Shown here one piece after another: positions 1 to 8,069 of a stretch of DNA of 64,000 bases (its first letter is position 1; every line of letters starts with the position of its first letter). Source of the stretch: JAVBLY01 sp031553035 (lineage in GTDB: Bacteria; Bacillota; Clostridia; Peptostreptococcales; Anaerovoracaceae); contig JAVBLY010000001.1 in NCBI GenBank assembly GCA_031553035.1, positions 310,001 to 374,000 of the forward strand, given 5' to 3'. The notes beneath the pieces were generated by a model that worked only from the letters and a program-made list of their open reading frames with translations, had not been told where the DNA came from and searched no databases. The position numbers and the translations under genes are program-made.

Positions 1-1
1 G

Positions 2-466
2 GTCGATAAAGCTCCCAGTCATCAGGCATTGGATCTTATGACGATTATGCCGCATATCGATGCTACAGGAATCTTGGTACATACTCCTGTTACTCACGGA
101 CATTTTATAACAGTAGTGGCCACTCCCAAAAACGATATATCCGTAGAAGATGCGTTATCTGCGTTTGAGAAGCATGACAGGATAAGACTAGTCAGCATAG
201 ATGAAGGATTTCTGGGCAACGCTTCTATATTCAGGTACGCAAGAGATCTGGGGCGGGAAAGAGGAGATATATACGAGATCTGCATATGGAGAGACACTAT
301 AGTCAAGTCAGGCAAAGACATTATGTTCGGCATACATATTCCGCAAGAATCTGTGACAATACCGGAGACCATAGACGGGATCAGGGCTGCTATGAATATG
401 GAAAGTGACGGTAAAAAAGCTGTTGCAGAGACAAATAAATATCTGGAGTTACCGTCATGGAAATGA
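2..466 (+). CDS. Archaeal-type (type II) glyceraldehyde-3-phosphate dehydrogenase, C-terminal part
   Basis: The reading frame is open from the left window edge, so the gene is cut and only about 154 C-terminal residues are visible. GAPDH interconverts glyceraldehyde 3-phosphate and 1,3-bisphosphoglycerate. The stretches ARDLGRERGDIYEICIW, HIPQESVTIPETIDGIRA and NMESDGKKAVAETNKYL match what I know of archaeal type II GAPDH tails, not the bacterial GapA family. The stop overlaps the start of the phosphoglycerate kinase gene by 10 nt, so the two consecutive glycolytic steps are translationally coupled. Family assignment is from memory of conserved motifs. The N-terminal NAD(P)-binding domain lies outside the window, so cofactor preference cannot be judged. 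Confidence 0.85.
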   Translation, partial: VDKAPSHQALDLMTIMPHIDATGILVHTPVTHGHFITVVATPKNDISVEDALSAFEKHDRIRLVSIDEGFLGNASIFRYARDLGRERGDIYEICIWRDTIVKSGKDIMFGIHIPQESVTIPETIDGIRAAMNMESDGKKAVAETNKYLELPSWK

Positions 467-1719
467 AAGACAGGCTAAATATAGATTCGGTTTTCGATTT
501 TAACTATTCAGGCAAGACGGTTCTTCTAAGGCTTGATATCAATTCTCCGGTTGACCCGGATACAAAAAAAATCACAAGCATGAACCGAATCGACAAAAGT
601 CTGCCGACTGTCAGGAAACTCATTGATGATGGAGCAAAAATAGTTATGATCGCACATCAGGGAGATACTCTGGATTATCAGAATCTCATATCAATGCAGG
701 AGCATGCTGATATACTGACTCAAAAATTGAATAGAAAAATCGAATACATAGATGATGTAGCAGGACCTGCCGCCCAGGAAAAGATCAGGTCACTGAAGGC
801 AGGGGAAGGGATACTTTTAGGTAACCTTCGATATTTGACAGAGGAAGTATCTACATTTGAAAATGCAGTAAAACTGGAAGCCGAGGATATGATGGATGTA
901 TACCATGTGAGAAACCTTGCGCCTTTGATGGACAGTTATGTCAATGAAGCTTTTTCAGCTGCTCACAGAAACTCACCTTCCATGGTAGCTTATGAAAAAC
1001 TTCTACCGACAGCAGGCGGAAAACTTCTCATAGAAGAACTGACAGCGTTGACCTCTGTTGCGGAGGATGCTGAAAAACCATGTGTTTTCATTTTAGGAGG
1101 AGCTAAAATATCGGATGCTTTCGGGATGCTGGAAGAAGTTTTATCCAAAGGAATAGCAGACAAAATACTTACATGTGGAGTAACAGGCGAAATCATGCTT
1201 ATGGCAAGCGGGACAAATCTGGGATCTAAAAAAGAAAAATGGATAAAGAGCAGAAGTCTGGATGGGTTTATAAAAAATGCACAAAAATATCTAAGGGAAT
1301 ATCCGGATAAGATCCTGATGCCCAGAGATCTGGCATACGAAAAGGGCGGAAGAAGAAATGAAATAGAGGTAAAAGGCACACTTGATGATGAGATGTTTAT
1401 GGATATAGGCGAAGAAACAGTCGAATCTTATATTAAGGAAATATATAAAGCTAAAACGCTATTCATGAACGGTCCGGCAGGAGCATATGAAGATCCACTG
1501 TTTGAATACGGAACAAACAAAATCTGGAATGCGGTTGCAGACTCAACAGCTTACTCCGTGATCGGCGGTGGAGATACGGTTTCTGCCGCTGAGAAATTCA
1601 TTGATATTGACCGGATCAGTTATGTCTGTACTGCCGGTGGCGCTATGGTCAGATTTTTATCAGGGAAAGAGTTGCCGTTAGTAAAAGCTATGAAAAATGC
1701 AATAAAGGAGAAGTGCTGA
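457..1719 (+). CDS. pgk: Archaeal-type phosphoglycerate kinase
   Basis: A 420-residue kinase that transfers phosphate between 1,3-bisphosphoglycerate and ADP. The N-terminal RLDINSPVDP, the NEAFSAAHRNSPSMVAY segment, GGAKISD and the C-terminal GGGDTVSAAEKF nucleotide loop are PGK landmarks. The N-terminal wording and loop insertions resemble archaeal PGKs more than bacterial ones (which start with VRVDFNVP). Start ATG 457 is preceded by GGAG at 445-448; ATG 463 is an alternative. It overlaps the upstream GAPDH gene and sits 3 nt before the malic enzyme gene. Pairing with an archaeal-type GAPDH suggests a module that was acquired or inherited as a unit. That history is inference. Confidence 0.88.
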   Translation: MEMKDRLNIDSVFDFNYSGKTVLLRLDINSPVDPDTKKITSMNRIDKSLPTVRKLIDDGAKIVMIAHQGDTLDYQNLISMQEHADILTQKLNRKIEYIDDVAGPAAQEKIRSLKAGEGILLGNLRYLTEEVSTFENAVKLEAEDMMDVYHVRNLAPLMDSYVNEAFSAAHRNSPSMVAYEKLLPTAGGKLLIEELTALTSVAEDAEKPCVFILGGAKISDAFGMLEEVLSKGIADKILTCGVTGEIMLMASGTNLGSKKEKWIKSRSLDGFIKNAQKYLREYPDKILMPRDLAYEKGGRRNEIEVKGTLDDEMFMDIGEETVESYIKEIYKAKTLFMNGPAGAYEDPLFEYGTNKIWNAVADSTAYSVIGGGDTVSAAEKFIDIDRISYVCTAGGAMVRFLSGKELPLVKAMKNAIKEKC

Positions 1720-1722
1720 TAA

Positions 1723-2946
1723 ATGGATATTCAAGAAAGATCATTGAAATTACATGAAAAACTAAAAGGGAAGCTTTCAATAGACAGTAAAGTTCCGGTA
1801 AAAACAAAAGACGATTTGTCTTTGGCATATACTCCCGGCGTTGCTGAACCTTGCAGATATATCAACAAAAACAAAGATGATGTTTACAAATATACAGGCA
1901 AAGGCAACACCGTTGCCATAGTTACGGATGGAAGTGCAGTGTTGGGGCTTGGAGATATAGGCCCTGAAGCTTCTCTTCCCGTTATGGAAGGGAAAGCTGT
2001 CCTTTTTAAAGAATTCGGAAATGTGGATGCCGTCCCTGTCTGTCTGGATACAAATGATCCTGATGAGATCGTAAAGGTGGTAAAGCTTATATCACCTGTA
2101 TATGGAGGTATAAATCTCGAAGATATCTCGTCACCAAGATGCGTTGAGATAGAAGATAAATTGAAAGCCCAGCTTGATATTCCTGTTTTCCATGATGATC
2201 AGCATGGTACTGCCGTTGTTGTTACAGCTGCGTTATTGAATTCTCTGAAAATTGTTGAGAAGGACTGGAAGGACATAAAAATAGCTATGAGCGGCGCCGG
2301 AGCAGCGGGAAATGCTATTTCCAGAATGCTGCTCAGCATAGGGATAAAGGATATTTTCATCTGCAACAGCAGGGAAATAATCAATAAGGACAGTAAGTAT
2401 GAGAATCCGGTTCATAAAATGATAGCCGAAACTACGAATTTAGAAAACAGAAAAGGTCATTTGAAAGAAGCTTTAGAAGGTGCCGACGTATTTATCGGAG
2501 TATCTAAAAAAGATATAGTCACTGAAGACATGGTAAAAAGTATGGCAAGTGATCCCATCGTGCTGCCCATGGCGAATCCGGATCCTGAGATCATGCCTGA
2601 AATTGCAAAAAAAGCCGGAGCAAGGATCGTAGGGACAGGAAGATCGGATTTTGCCAACCAGATAAATAATGTTCTTGCATTTCCGGGCATATTCAGAGGA
2701 GCCCTTGATGCACGGGCATCTGAAATAAACGAAGAAATGAAAATTGCAGCTGCAAAAGCAATAGCATCACTTATCACAAGCGAAGAACTAAATGAAGAAT
2801 ATATTATCGTCCCTGCATTTGATGAGAGAGTGGGGGAAGCTGTAGCCGAGGCTGTGAAAAAAACAGCTGTGGAAACCGGCGTATCGCAAATGAGAAGAGG
2901 AACAGAATGGGGAAATATAGACTTAAATATGGCACATCTGAGATAA
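1723..2946 (+). CDS. NAD(P)-dependent malic enzyme
   Basis: Decarboxylating malate dehydrogenase, converting malate to pyruvate plus CO2 with reduction of NAD(P). At 407 residues it is the short bacterial form without a phosphotransacetylase domain. Visible motifs are SLAYTPGVAEPC (catalytic Tyr region), EGKAVLFKEF (catalytic Lys region), FHDDQHGTA (metal-binding Asp pair) and the Rossmann loop GAGAAGNA. The start follows the pgk stop by 3 nt with AAGGAG at 1705-1710. The last 40 nt overlap the LarA-type gene, so four genes form one transcript. Context suggests three- and four-carbon acid metabolism linked to lower glycolysis. Cofactor specificity cannot be read from the sequence. Confidence 0.93.
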   Translation: MDIQERSLKLHEKLKGKLSIDSKVPVKTKDDLSLAYTPGVAEPCRYINKNKDDVYKYTGKGNTVAIVTDGSAVLGLGDIGPEASLPVMEGKAVLFKEFGNVDAVPVCLDTNDPDEIVKVVKLISPVYGGINLEDISSPRCVEIEDKLKAQLDIPVFHDDQHGTAVVVTAALLNSLKIVEKDWKDIKIAMSGAGAAGNAISRMLLSIGIKDIFICNSREIINKDSKYENPVHKMIAETTNLENRKGHLKEALEGADVFIGVSKKDIVTEDMVKSMASDPIVLPMANPDPEIMPEIAKKAGARIVGTGRSDFANQINNVLAFPGIFRGALDARASEINEEMKIAAAKAIASLITSEELNEEYIIVPAFDERVGEAVAEAVKKTAVETGVSQMRRGTEWGNIDLNMAHLR

Positions 2947-4157
2947 GCTTTTCAATACCAGATACCCATATCGTTAAAACATTGTTGCCTAACGAGGTTG
3001 ATTCCGATAGAACGGAAGAAGATCTGATCTTATCTGCATTATCTCATCCCGTGGGGAGTAACCGCCTAATGGATATAGTTTCCGCTGACGAGAAAGTTGC
3101 CATTATTACAAGTGATATTACTAGACCATTGCCCAGCTATAAAATTCTTCCTTTCATTCTTGAAGAGCTGAATGCCGCAGGCGTGAAGGAAGAAAACATC
3201 ACAGTGGTTTTTGCCTTAGGTAGTCATAGAAAACACACTGAAGAAGAAAAGCGGAAACTTGTAGGCGATATGATTTATGAAAGCAATATTCATCTTCTGG
3301 ACAGCGATATGGATGATTGTGTGCGTTTGGGGCAGTGTAAAAATGGGACTCCTGTTGATATCTTCAAGCCTGTCGCCTATGCCGACAAACGTATTTGCCT
3401 TGGTAATGTGGAATATCATTATTTTGCAGGATATTCAGGAGGCAGCAAAGCTTTGATGCCTGGAGTTTCCAGCCACGAAGCCATACAGGCCAATCATTCC
3501 AACATGGTACACGAACTGGCTTTTGCCGGTAATTTGGATGGTAACCCTGTCCGAGATGACATAGAAGAAATCACAGATTATATATCGGTTGATTTTATCT
3601 TAAATGTTGTTTTGGATGATAAAAAAAACATCGTGCATGCTGTTTCTGGTGACGTAGTGAAAGCCCACAGAGACGCATGCTTTTTCCTGGATAAATTGTA
3701 CAAAGTAAGAATAGAAAAAAAAGCAGATATTGTCATTTTTTCTCCGGGGGGATTCCCAAAAGATATCAATATATATCAGGCTCAAAAAGGACTTGATAAT
3801 GCAAAACATGCGGTGAAAGACGGGGGAATACTCATATGGTGTGCATCAGCATCAGAAGGATTCGGAGAAAAGGTGTTTGAAGATTGGATGAAAAATAAAA
3901 CTCCTGAGGAAATGGTGGAAGAAATAAAAACTAATTTCAAACTTGGGGGTCATAAAGCTGCCGCGATATCGATGGTTTTACTAAAGAATGATATTTATTT
4001 TATTTCAGATCTGGATAAAGAATTGATAAAAAATATTCATATGAAACCATTCAATAATGTACAGGAAGCACTGGATAAGGCCATAGAGCAAATGTGTATA
4101 CATAGCAATATCATCATTATGCCTGCTGCAAATTCGACACTGCCATATTTAGGCTAA
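2907..4157 (+). CDS. larA: LarA-family nickel-pincer racemase/epimerase
   Basis: A 416-residue LarA/DUF2088 protein. Family members racemise lactate or other 2-hydroxyacids with a nickel-pincer nucleotide bound through a lysine. Counterparts of the known LarA residues are all present with consistent spacing: D70 and R73 in SDITRP, H107 in GSHRKH, H171 in HYFAG and K181 (pincer-attachment lysine) in GGSKALMPG. Start ATG 2907 lies 40 nt inside the malic enzyme gene, preceded by an AGAGGA site. The cofactor-making genes larB, larC and larE are not in the window. The substrate is uncertain: lactate is the type substrate, but the family is broad, and malate or another hydroxyacid is possible given the neighbour. 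Confidence 0.85.
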   Translation: MGKYRLKYGTSEISFSIPDTHIVKTLLPNEVDSDRTEEDLILSALSHPVGSNRLMDIVSADEKVAIITSDITRPLPSYKILPFILEELNAAGVKEENITVVFALGSHRKHTEEEKRKLVGDMIYESNIHLLDSDMDDCVRLGQCKNGTPVDIFKPVAYADKRICLGNVEYHYFAGYSGGSKALMPGVSSHEAIQANHSNMVHELAFAGNLDGNPVRDDIEEITDYISVDFILNVVLDDKKNIVHAVSGDVVKAHRDACFFLDKLYKVRIEKKADIVIFSPGGFPKDINIYQAQKGLDNAKHAVKDGGILIWCASASEGFGEKVFEDWMKNKTPEEMVEEIKTNFKLGGHKAAAISMVLLKNDIYFISDLDKELIKNIHMKPFNNVQEALDKAIEQMCIHSNIIIMPAANSTLPYLG

Positions 4158-4373
4158 GCATTTCATTTTAGAAAGAAACTAGCGATGAAATTATGGAATC
4201 TAATAAATGTTGATTAATAAAAGAAAAAATATAATAATTGAATATAGAAATTGTAATTTTAATAAAAAATCTGTTAAAATATGATTATAGGAAAACAACA
4301 GGGCTGTATAACATACAATGTTTATCAAGATTCATCTAATACGCCATTATTGTTGTTTTTTTGAAAATGGGGA

Positions 4374-4490
4374 AGTAAAGAAGATTTAGATTTACATTTG
4401 TCAGATCCTGAATTTTTAAATGAATATGCTAAAATTGAAGAATGTTTTTCAGCAGAAGAACAACTTAAGGTGCTTAAAAAGTATTTGTAA
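4374..4490 (+). pseudogene. Short coding remnant of unknown family
   Basis: In the 359-nt AT-rich gap after larA one frame reads 38 codons of protein-like sequence (…DLHLSDPEFLNEYAKIEECF… ending LKVLKKYL) to a TAA at 4488-4490. It has no start codon or ribosome binding site, and a stop lies four codons upstream. A shifted frame offers ATG at 4366 but stops after three codons, consistent with a frameshifted or truncated gene tail. I do not recognise the family. The rest of the gap is AT-rich, with a promoter-like TTAAAAT near 4275 and nothing else I can name. Confidence 0.3.
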
Positions 4491-4540
4491 AAACTGATTA
4501 AAATCCTATATGCAAAATGTTTCTTATGAAGAGGAGAGTT

Positions 4541-5937
4541 ATGTCATATAATTATTTTCAATATTTGGATGAGATGAATGAGATTGCCTTGATCGAAGAG
4601 CCTGACTCAACTATTAAATATGCCAACAAAGCATTTACTGAATGTTTTGGTATTAAAAAGGAAGATGCCATTGGGAAAAAATTACTGAATTTTATTATAC
4701 CTGAAGATCGGGAAAGTTGTGATATGGAGTTTGTTGTTACGCCAGAAAATCCTTCTTTTCGAGTATATGGCCGGTCACGAAGAGCAGATGGTAAAATTAT
4801 TTGGGTACAATGGGTCGGACGTGGTTATTTTGATAGTGATGGAAAACTTGTGGAATTTCAGGAAGTGGCATTAGATATTACAGAATTAAGAGAAGGCATT
4901 AATGAAAAAGTTAAAATTTTAGAAAAAGCGCATCAGCGTTTAAATGATTTAACTGCCAACAATGATAGTGCTGTTATGGAAAATAAAAAAAATCCTGTTG
5001 ATAATGTTGCAATGTACAATTTCTCTGATATTGTTTACACCAGCTCAAAAATGAAAAAAGTTATTTCTCAAGCAAAATGTACAACAGAAAGTGATGCTCC
5101 TGTTTTACTCGAAGGTGAAAGTGGAACTGGTAAAGAACTTTTTGCTCAATCCATTCATAATTATGGAAAAAGGGCAAATGGTCCGTTTGTAGCGATAAAT
5201 TGTGGTGCAATGCCTCCTGAACTTGTTGGCAGTGAATTGTTTGGCTATAATGAGGGAGCCTTTACAGGAGCTATTCGTAGTGGAAAAAAAGGGAAATTTG
5301 AGTTGGCATCGTGGGGGACTTTGTTTCTTGATGAAATTGCAGAAATGCCTCTGGCACAGCAGACGGCTCTTCTTCGAGTATTGGAGACAAAAACAGTGAC
5401 TCGAATTGGTGGGGATGAAGAAATTCCAGTTGATGTTAAGATAATCAGTGCTACCAATAAAAATCTGAAAGAAGAAGTTTCTGCAGGCAGATTTCGGGAA
5501 GATCTTTTTTTTTTTGGTTAAATGTGATAAATTTAAAGATACCTCCACTTCGGGAACGGAAAGAGGATATAATTCCTCTAATGGATGTTTTCCTTGAAGA
5601 AATTGGGAATAGCCACCTGAACAGAAGTGAACTATACGATAAACAATTAATGAAATTATGGAATTATGATTGGCCTGGAAATGTCCGTGAACTTAGAAAT
5701 ATCGTTGAACGTTTGGCATACATACCTGACTATGATTTAAGTGATATTTTAGATATATCTGATTCGGACGATAAATATTTGGACTCAGATGATACTAATG
5801 AAGATGAAAAAGAAATTATATCTGCTTTCTTAAAAGAGTGTAATGGAAACATGAGTGCAGCAGCAAGAAAAATTGGTATATCCAGAAAGACTTTATATAA
5901 AAAAGTACAAAAATATGGATTAAAGCCAAAAGGATAG
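4541..5937 (+). pseudogene. PAS-AAA+-Fis sigma-54 activator, frameshifted at an 11-T tract
   Basis: A sigma-54 (RpoN) enhancer-binding activator. It has an N-terminal PAS sensor (about residues 10-115), an AAA+ domain with Walker A GESGTGKE, the sigma-54 contact loop GAFTGA and Walker B LFLDEIAEM, and a C-terminal Fis-type helix-turn-helix (ARKIGISRKTLYKKV). There is no receiver domain, so a small molecule or redox signal is likely. Start ATG 4541 follows GAGGAGAG. The frame breaks at a run of 11 T (5505-5515): reading stops at TAA 5519, just where the arginine-finger segment should continue as FFRLNV. A tract of 9 or 12 T would restore LNVINLKIPPLRERKEDI in the downstream frame (5524-5937). 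It could be a pseudogene, phase-variable, rescued by slippage, or a sequencing error. Confidence 0.8.
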
Positions 5938-5953
5938 TTTTACGCTTACTTAG

Positions 5954-6154
5954 CAGTTAGCTGATTACAAATTCATCTTCGATGCCACTAGTGAAGGCTC
6001 TTGGATTATTCCTAGCGTAGATATAAATAATTCATATTTAGTAGCACCGGGTATCCCCCTTTCATTTGACCTTGATTATTTTGAAAAAAATAACAATATC
6101 CTTCATGACATGCTTCAGATCGGAACAGCAGTAATGCTCGCAGAAGTCCTGTAA
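5954..6154 (+). pseudogene. PylD-like C-terminal fragment (pyrrolysine biosynthesis remnant)
   Basis: Sixteen nt after the activator, one frame reads 66 codons without a start: FIFDATSEGSWIIPSVD, then VAPGIPLSF, ending HDMLQIGTAVMLAEVL and TAA. This parallels the end of PylD, the dehydrogenase of pyrrolysine biosynthesis, which I recall as F-(E/D)-A-T … PGIP … LGIGTASML..VL. Both spacing and ending fit. The similarity begins directly after an in-frame TAG at 5951-5953, so the fragment looks like the stump left by a deletion or rearrangement. No other pyl gene or methylamine methyltransferase gene is visible. The assignment rests on motif memory alone, and another small dehydrogenase cannot be excluded. 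Confidence 0.55.
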
Positions 6155-6260
6155 TGAATAAATCATATTTTATCTAAAAGTCATAATCAAAATTATACAC
6201 AAAAACTTATATTAGGCATATACTTCGGTGCTATATATATTTTATTTTGTCAAATATTTT

Positions 6261-7190
6261 TTATAAACTCAACAATACAGTAAAAATCGGTATAGTTGCA
6301 ATAGAGAATAATGTTGACACCAAGACACCTTTGCTGGCAAATTTATAGTCCGCTCCATACTGTTGAGCGAATATTGCAGCACACATTCCGGCAGGCATTG
6401 CAAAGTCCAATATTAATACGTTCGCAAGCAGAGACGAGTCATTAAGGATCAAATAGAATATCACATATGCCAAGATCGGTATCACCAGCAGCTTTACAAA
6501 AGACAATATATATATACTACTTCCGCTGAAAACATCTTTAACCTTCATTCTTCCGATCTGCATGCCGATAGCTACCATTGTAATTGGAGTTGTGGCAGAT
6601 CCGATGATCTCAATGGATTTTCCCAGGAAGCCGGGAAGTGTAATATCAAAGAGGAAAAGCAGAAAGCCAATGACTACACCGAAAATCCCGGGTGTCAACA
6701 TCTCTTTGGGGTTCATCCTGAGTTTTTTCCCTGCGGACATCTGTATCAGCATGATGCCCAGTGTAAATACAAAAATATTGCTTACTAATTCCACTACCGA
6801 TGCATAAAATGTAGCCTCCCCTCCGTACAGAGCATTTATCACAGGAATTCCCATAAATCCTGTGTTGGCAACAATGACCATGAATATAAACAGGTAACTG
6901 TGTTTTTTATCCATATTGGTCACTTTGACCAGCAGCAGAGAAATAAGAAAGGCTATAACAAAAATAACAAGCATAATGACAGCTATATATCCGCAGCTTT
7001 TAAGAATCTCAAACGAAAAGGGAATCTGCATAGCATCTATTACTAAACATGGCCATGTCAGGTTGGTAACGATGGCTGTCAGCCCCAGAGATTGTTCTTC
7101 ATTTATGATATTTTTTCTCCCAAGAAAAAGCCCCGGTATTATCATTATGAATATCATCGCAAGTGATGTAAGGCTTTCGGCAGTTCCCAT
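6261..7190 (-). CDS. AEC-family transporter (auxin efflux carrier / malonate type)
   Basis: A 309-residue membrane protein with about ten hydrophobic segments, including MIFIMIIPGLFLGRKNII at the N terminus, the intramembrane-type GIPVINALYGG and the ending STLFSIATIPIFTVLLSL. Length and pattern fit the auxin efflux carrier superfamily (PF03547), whose bacterial members move malate, malonate or other organic acids. It is encoded alone on the minus strand, with GGAGAATTC just before its ATG. Nothing in the sequence fixes the substrate. The malic enzyme and LarA genes nearby make a dicarboxylate or hydroxyacid plausible but unproven. The stretch 6155-6260 holds nothing I can name. Confidence 0.85.
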   Translation of the reverse strand: MGTAESLTSLAMIFIMIIPGLFLGRKNIINEEQSLGLTAIVTNLTWPCLVIDAMQIPFSFEILKSCGYIAVIMLVIFVIAFLISLLLVKVTNMDKKHSYLFIFMVIVANTGFMGIPVINALYGGEATFYASVVELVSNIFVFTLGIMLIQMSAGKKLRMNPKEMLTPGIFGVVIGFLLFLFDITLPGFLGKSIEIIGSATTPITMVAIGMQIGRMKVKDVFSGSSIYILSFVKLLVIPILAYVIFYLILNDSSLLANVLILDFAMPAGMCAAIFAQQYGADYKFASKGVLVSTLFSIATIPIFTVLLSL

Positions 7191-7482
7191 GAATTCTCCT
7201 TGATTCTTTTACAAATTAGCAGGCGCATGTAACATTTTAGCATACTTAAACTTTGCAGTACACCTTTAGTAAATCCATTAAAGCGTTCTTTGGGTACCTT
7301 TTTTAATATCATGCCTTTTTTAAGCCGGAGGGATCTTTTATGGATTTGATGCTTTTTTTGTATGAGAAGAATGTTATACTAAGTATACTGTTTTAAATGA
7401 ATAGGACATATACTATGCAAACTCAAGGCGTACAAGACCAAAGCAATATTCTGCTAAAACCACAGATCTAAGCTTCATAGAC

Positions 7483-8069
7483 ATGATTCGGTATCCCGAT
7501 ATGTCGATCATGCATGGGCAGACGACTTTTATAAAAGGCGAGAGCGGCTCCGGCAAGAGCACGCTTCTTAAGCTTTTTTCGGCTCTTGAATCTCCCAGTG
7601 ACGGGAAGATATATTACAACGGTACCGACATCCAAGATATTGATACAATTGATTTACGCAGGGAGGTCACGCTGGTGTCTCAGGCATTTTACCTATTTGA
7701 TGGGACAATCAGAGATAATTTTGGCGAATTCTATAAATTCAGAAATCAGGATGTGATAGGTGACGATCTTATTTGGAAGTATCTGGATATCTGCATGATG
7801 GATCATGACATAGATTCGGATACCGTATCCATGTCGGGCGGTGAAAGGCAGAGGGTGTTTATTGCCGTATGCCTGTCGTTTCTTCCGAAAGTCATAATGC
7901 TGGACGAACCCACTTCCGCACTGGACAGTGCAAATGCGTAAACATGCTTCTAAATATAAAAGAGTTTTGTGATGAAAATGAGATGACTATGCTGGTGGTA
8001 AGCCACGATGACAAACTTTCGGATGATTTTGCAAAGCAAACTATACGTCTTATGAGGAGGGATGGCTGA
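7483..8069 (+). pseudogene. FetA-like ABC transporter ATPase, frameshifted
   Basis: ATP-binding subunit of a FetAB (YbbLM) type exporter, which in other bacteria is linked to iron efflux. Walker A GESGSGKSTLLKL, signature MSGGERQR and Walker B KVIMLDEPTSALD are intact. At about 7930-7938 the frame breaks: LDSANA runs into TAA, while the expected continuation NMLLNIKEF and the H-loop VVSHDD follow one frame over to TGA 8067-8069. One extra G after GCG would restore the reading. The 5' end is also doubtful: ATG 7483 has no ribosome binding site and the usual first strand is missing, though the frame stays open upstream. Probably inactive. The gap 7191-7482 shows no other gene. Confidence 0.75.

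Noticed and set aside
5105..5548. 147-codon frame on the minus strand across the sigma-54 activator
   Set aside because: It is antisense to a clear AAA+ domain and has no family resemblance or ribosome binding site; it is a by-product of AT-rich coding sequence.
5951..6154. Pyrrolysine-encoded readthrough of TAG 5951-5953 into the PylD-like tail
   Set aside because: The frame upstream of the TAG is not open or homologous, so a truncated remnant is simpler than suppression.
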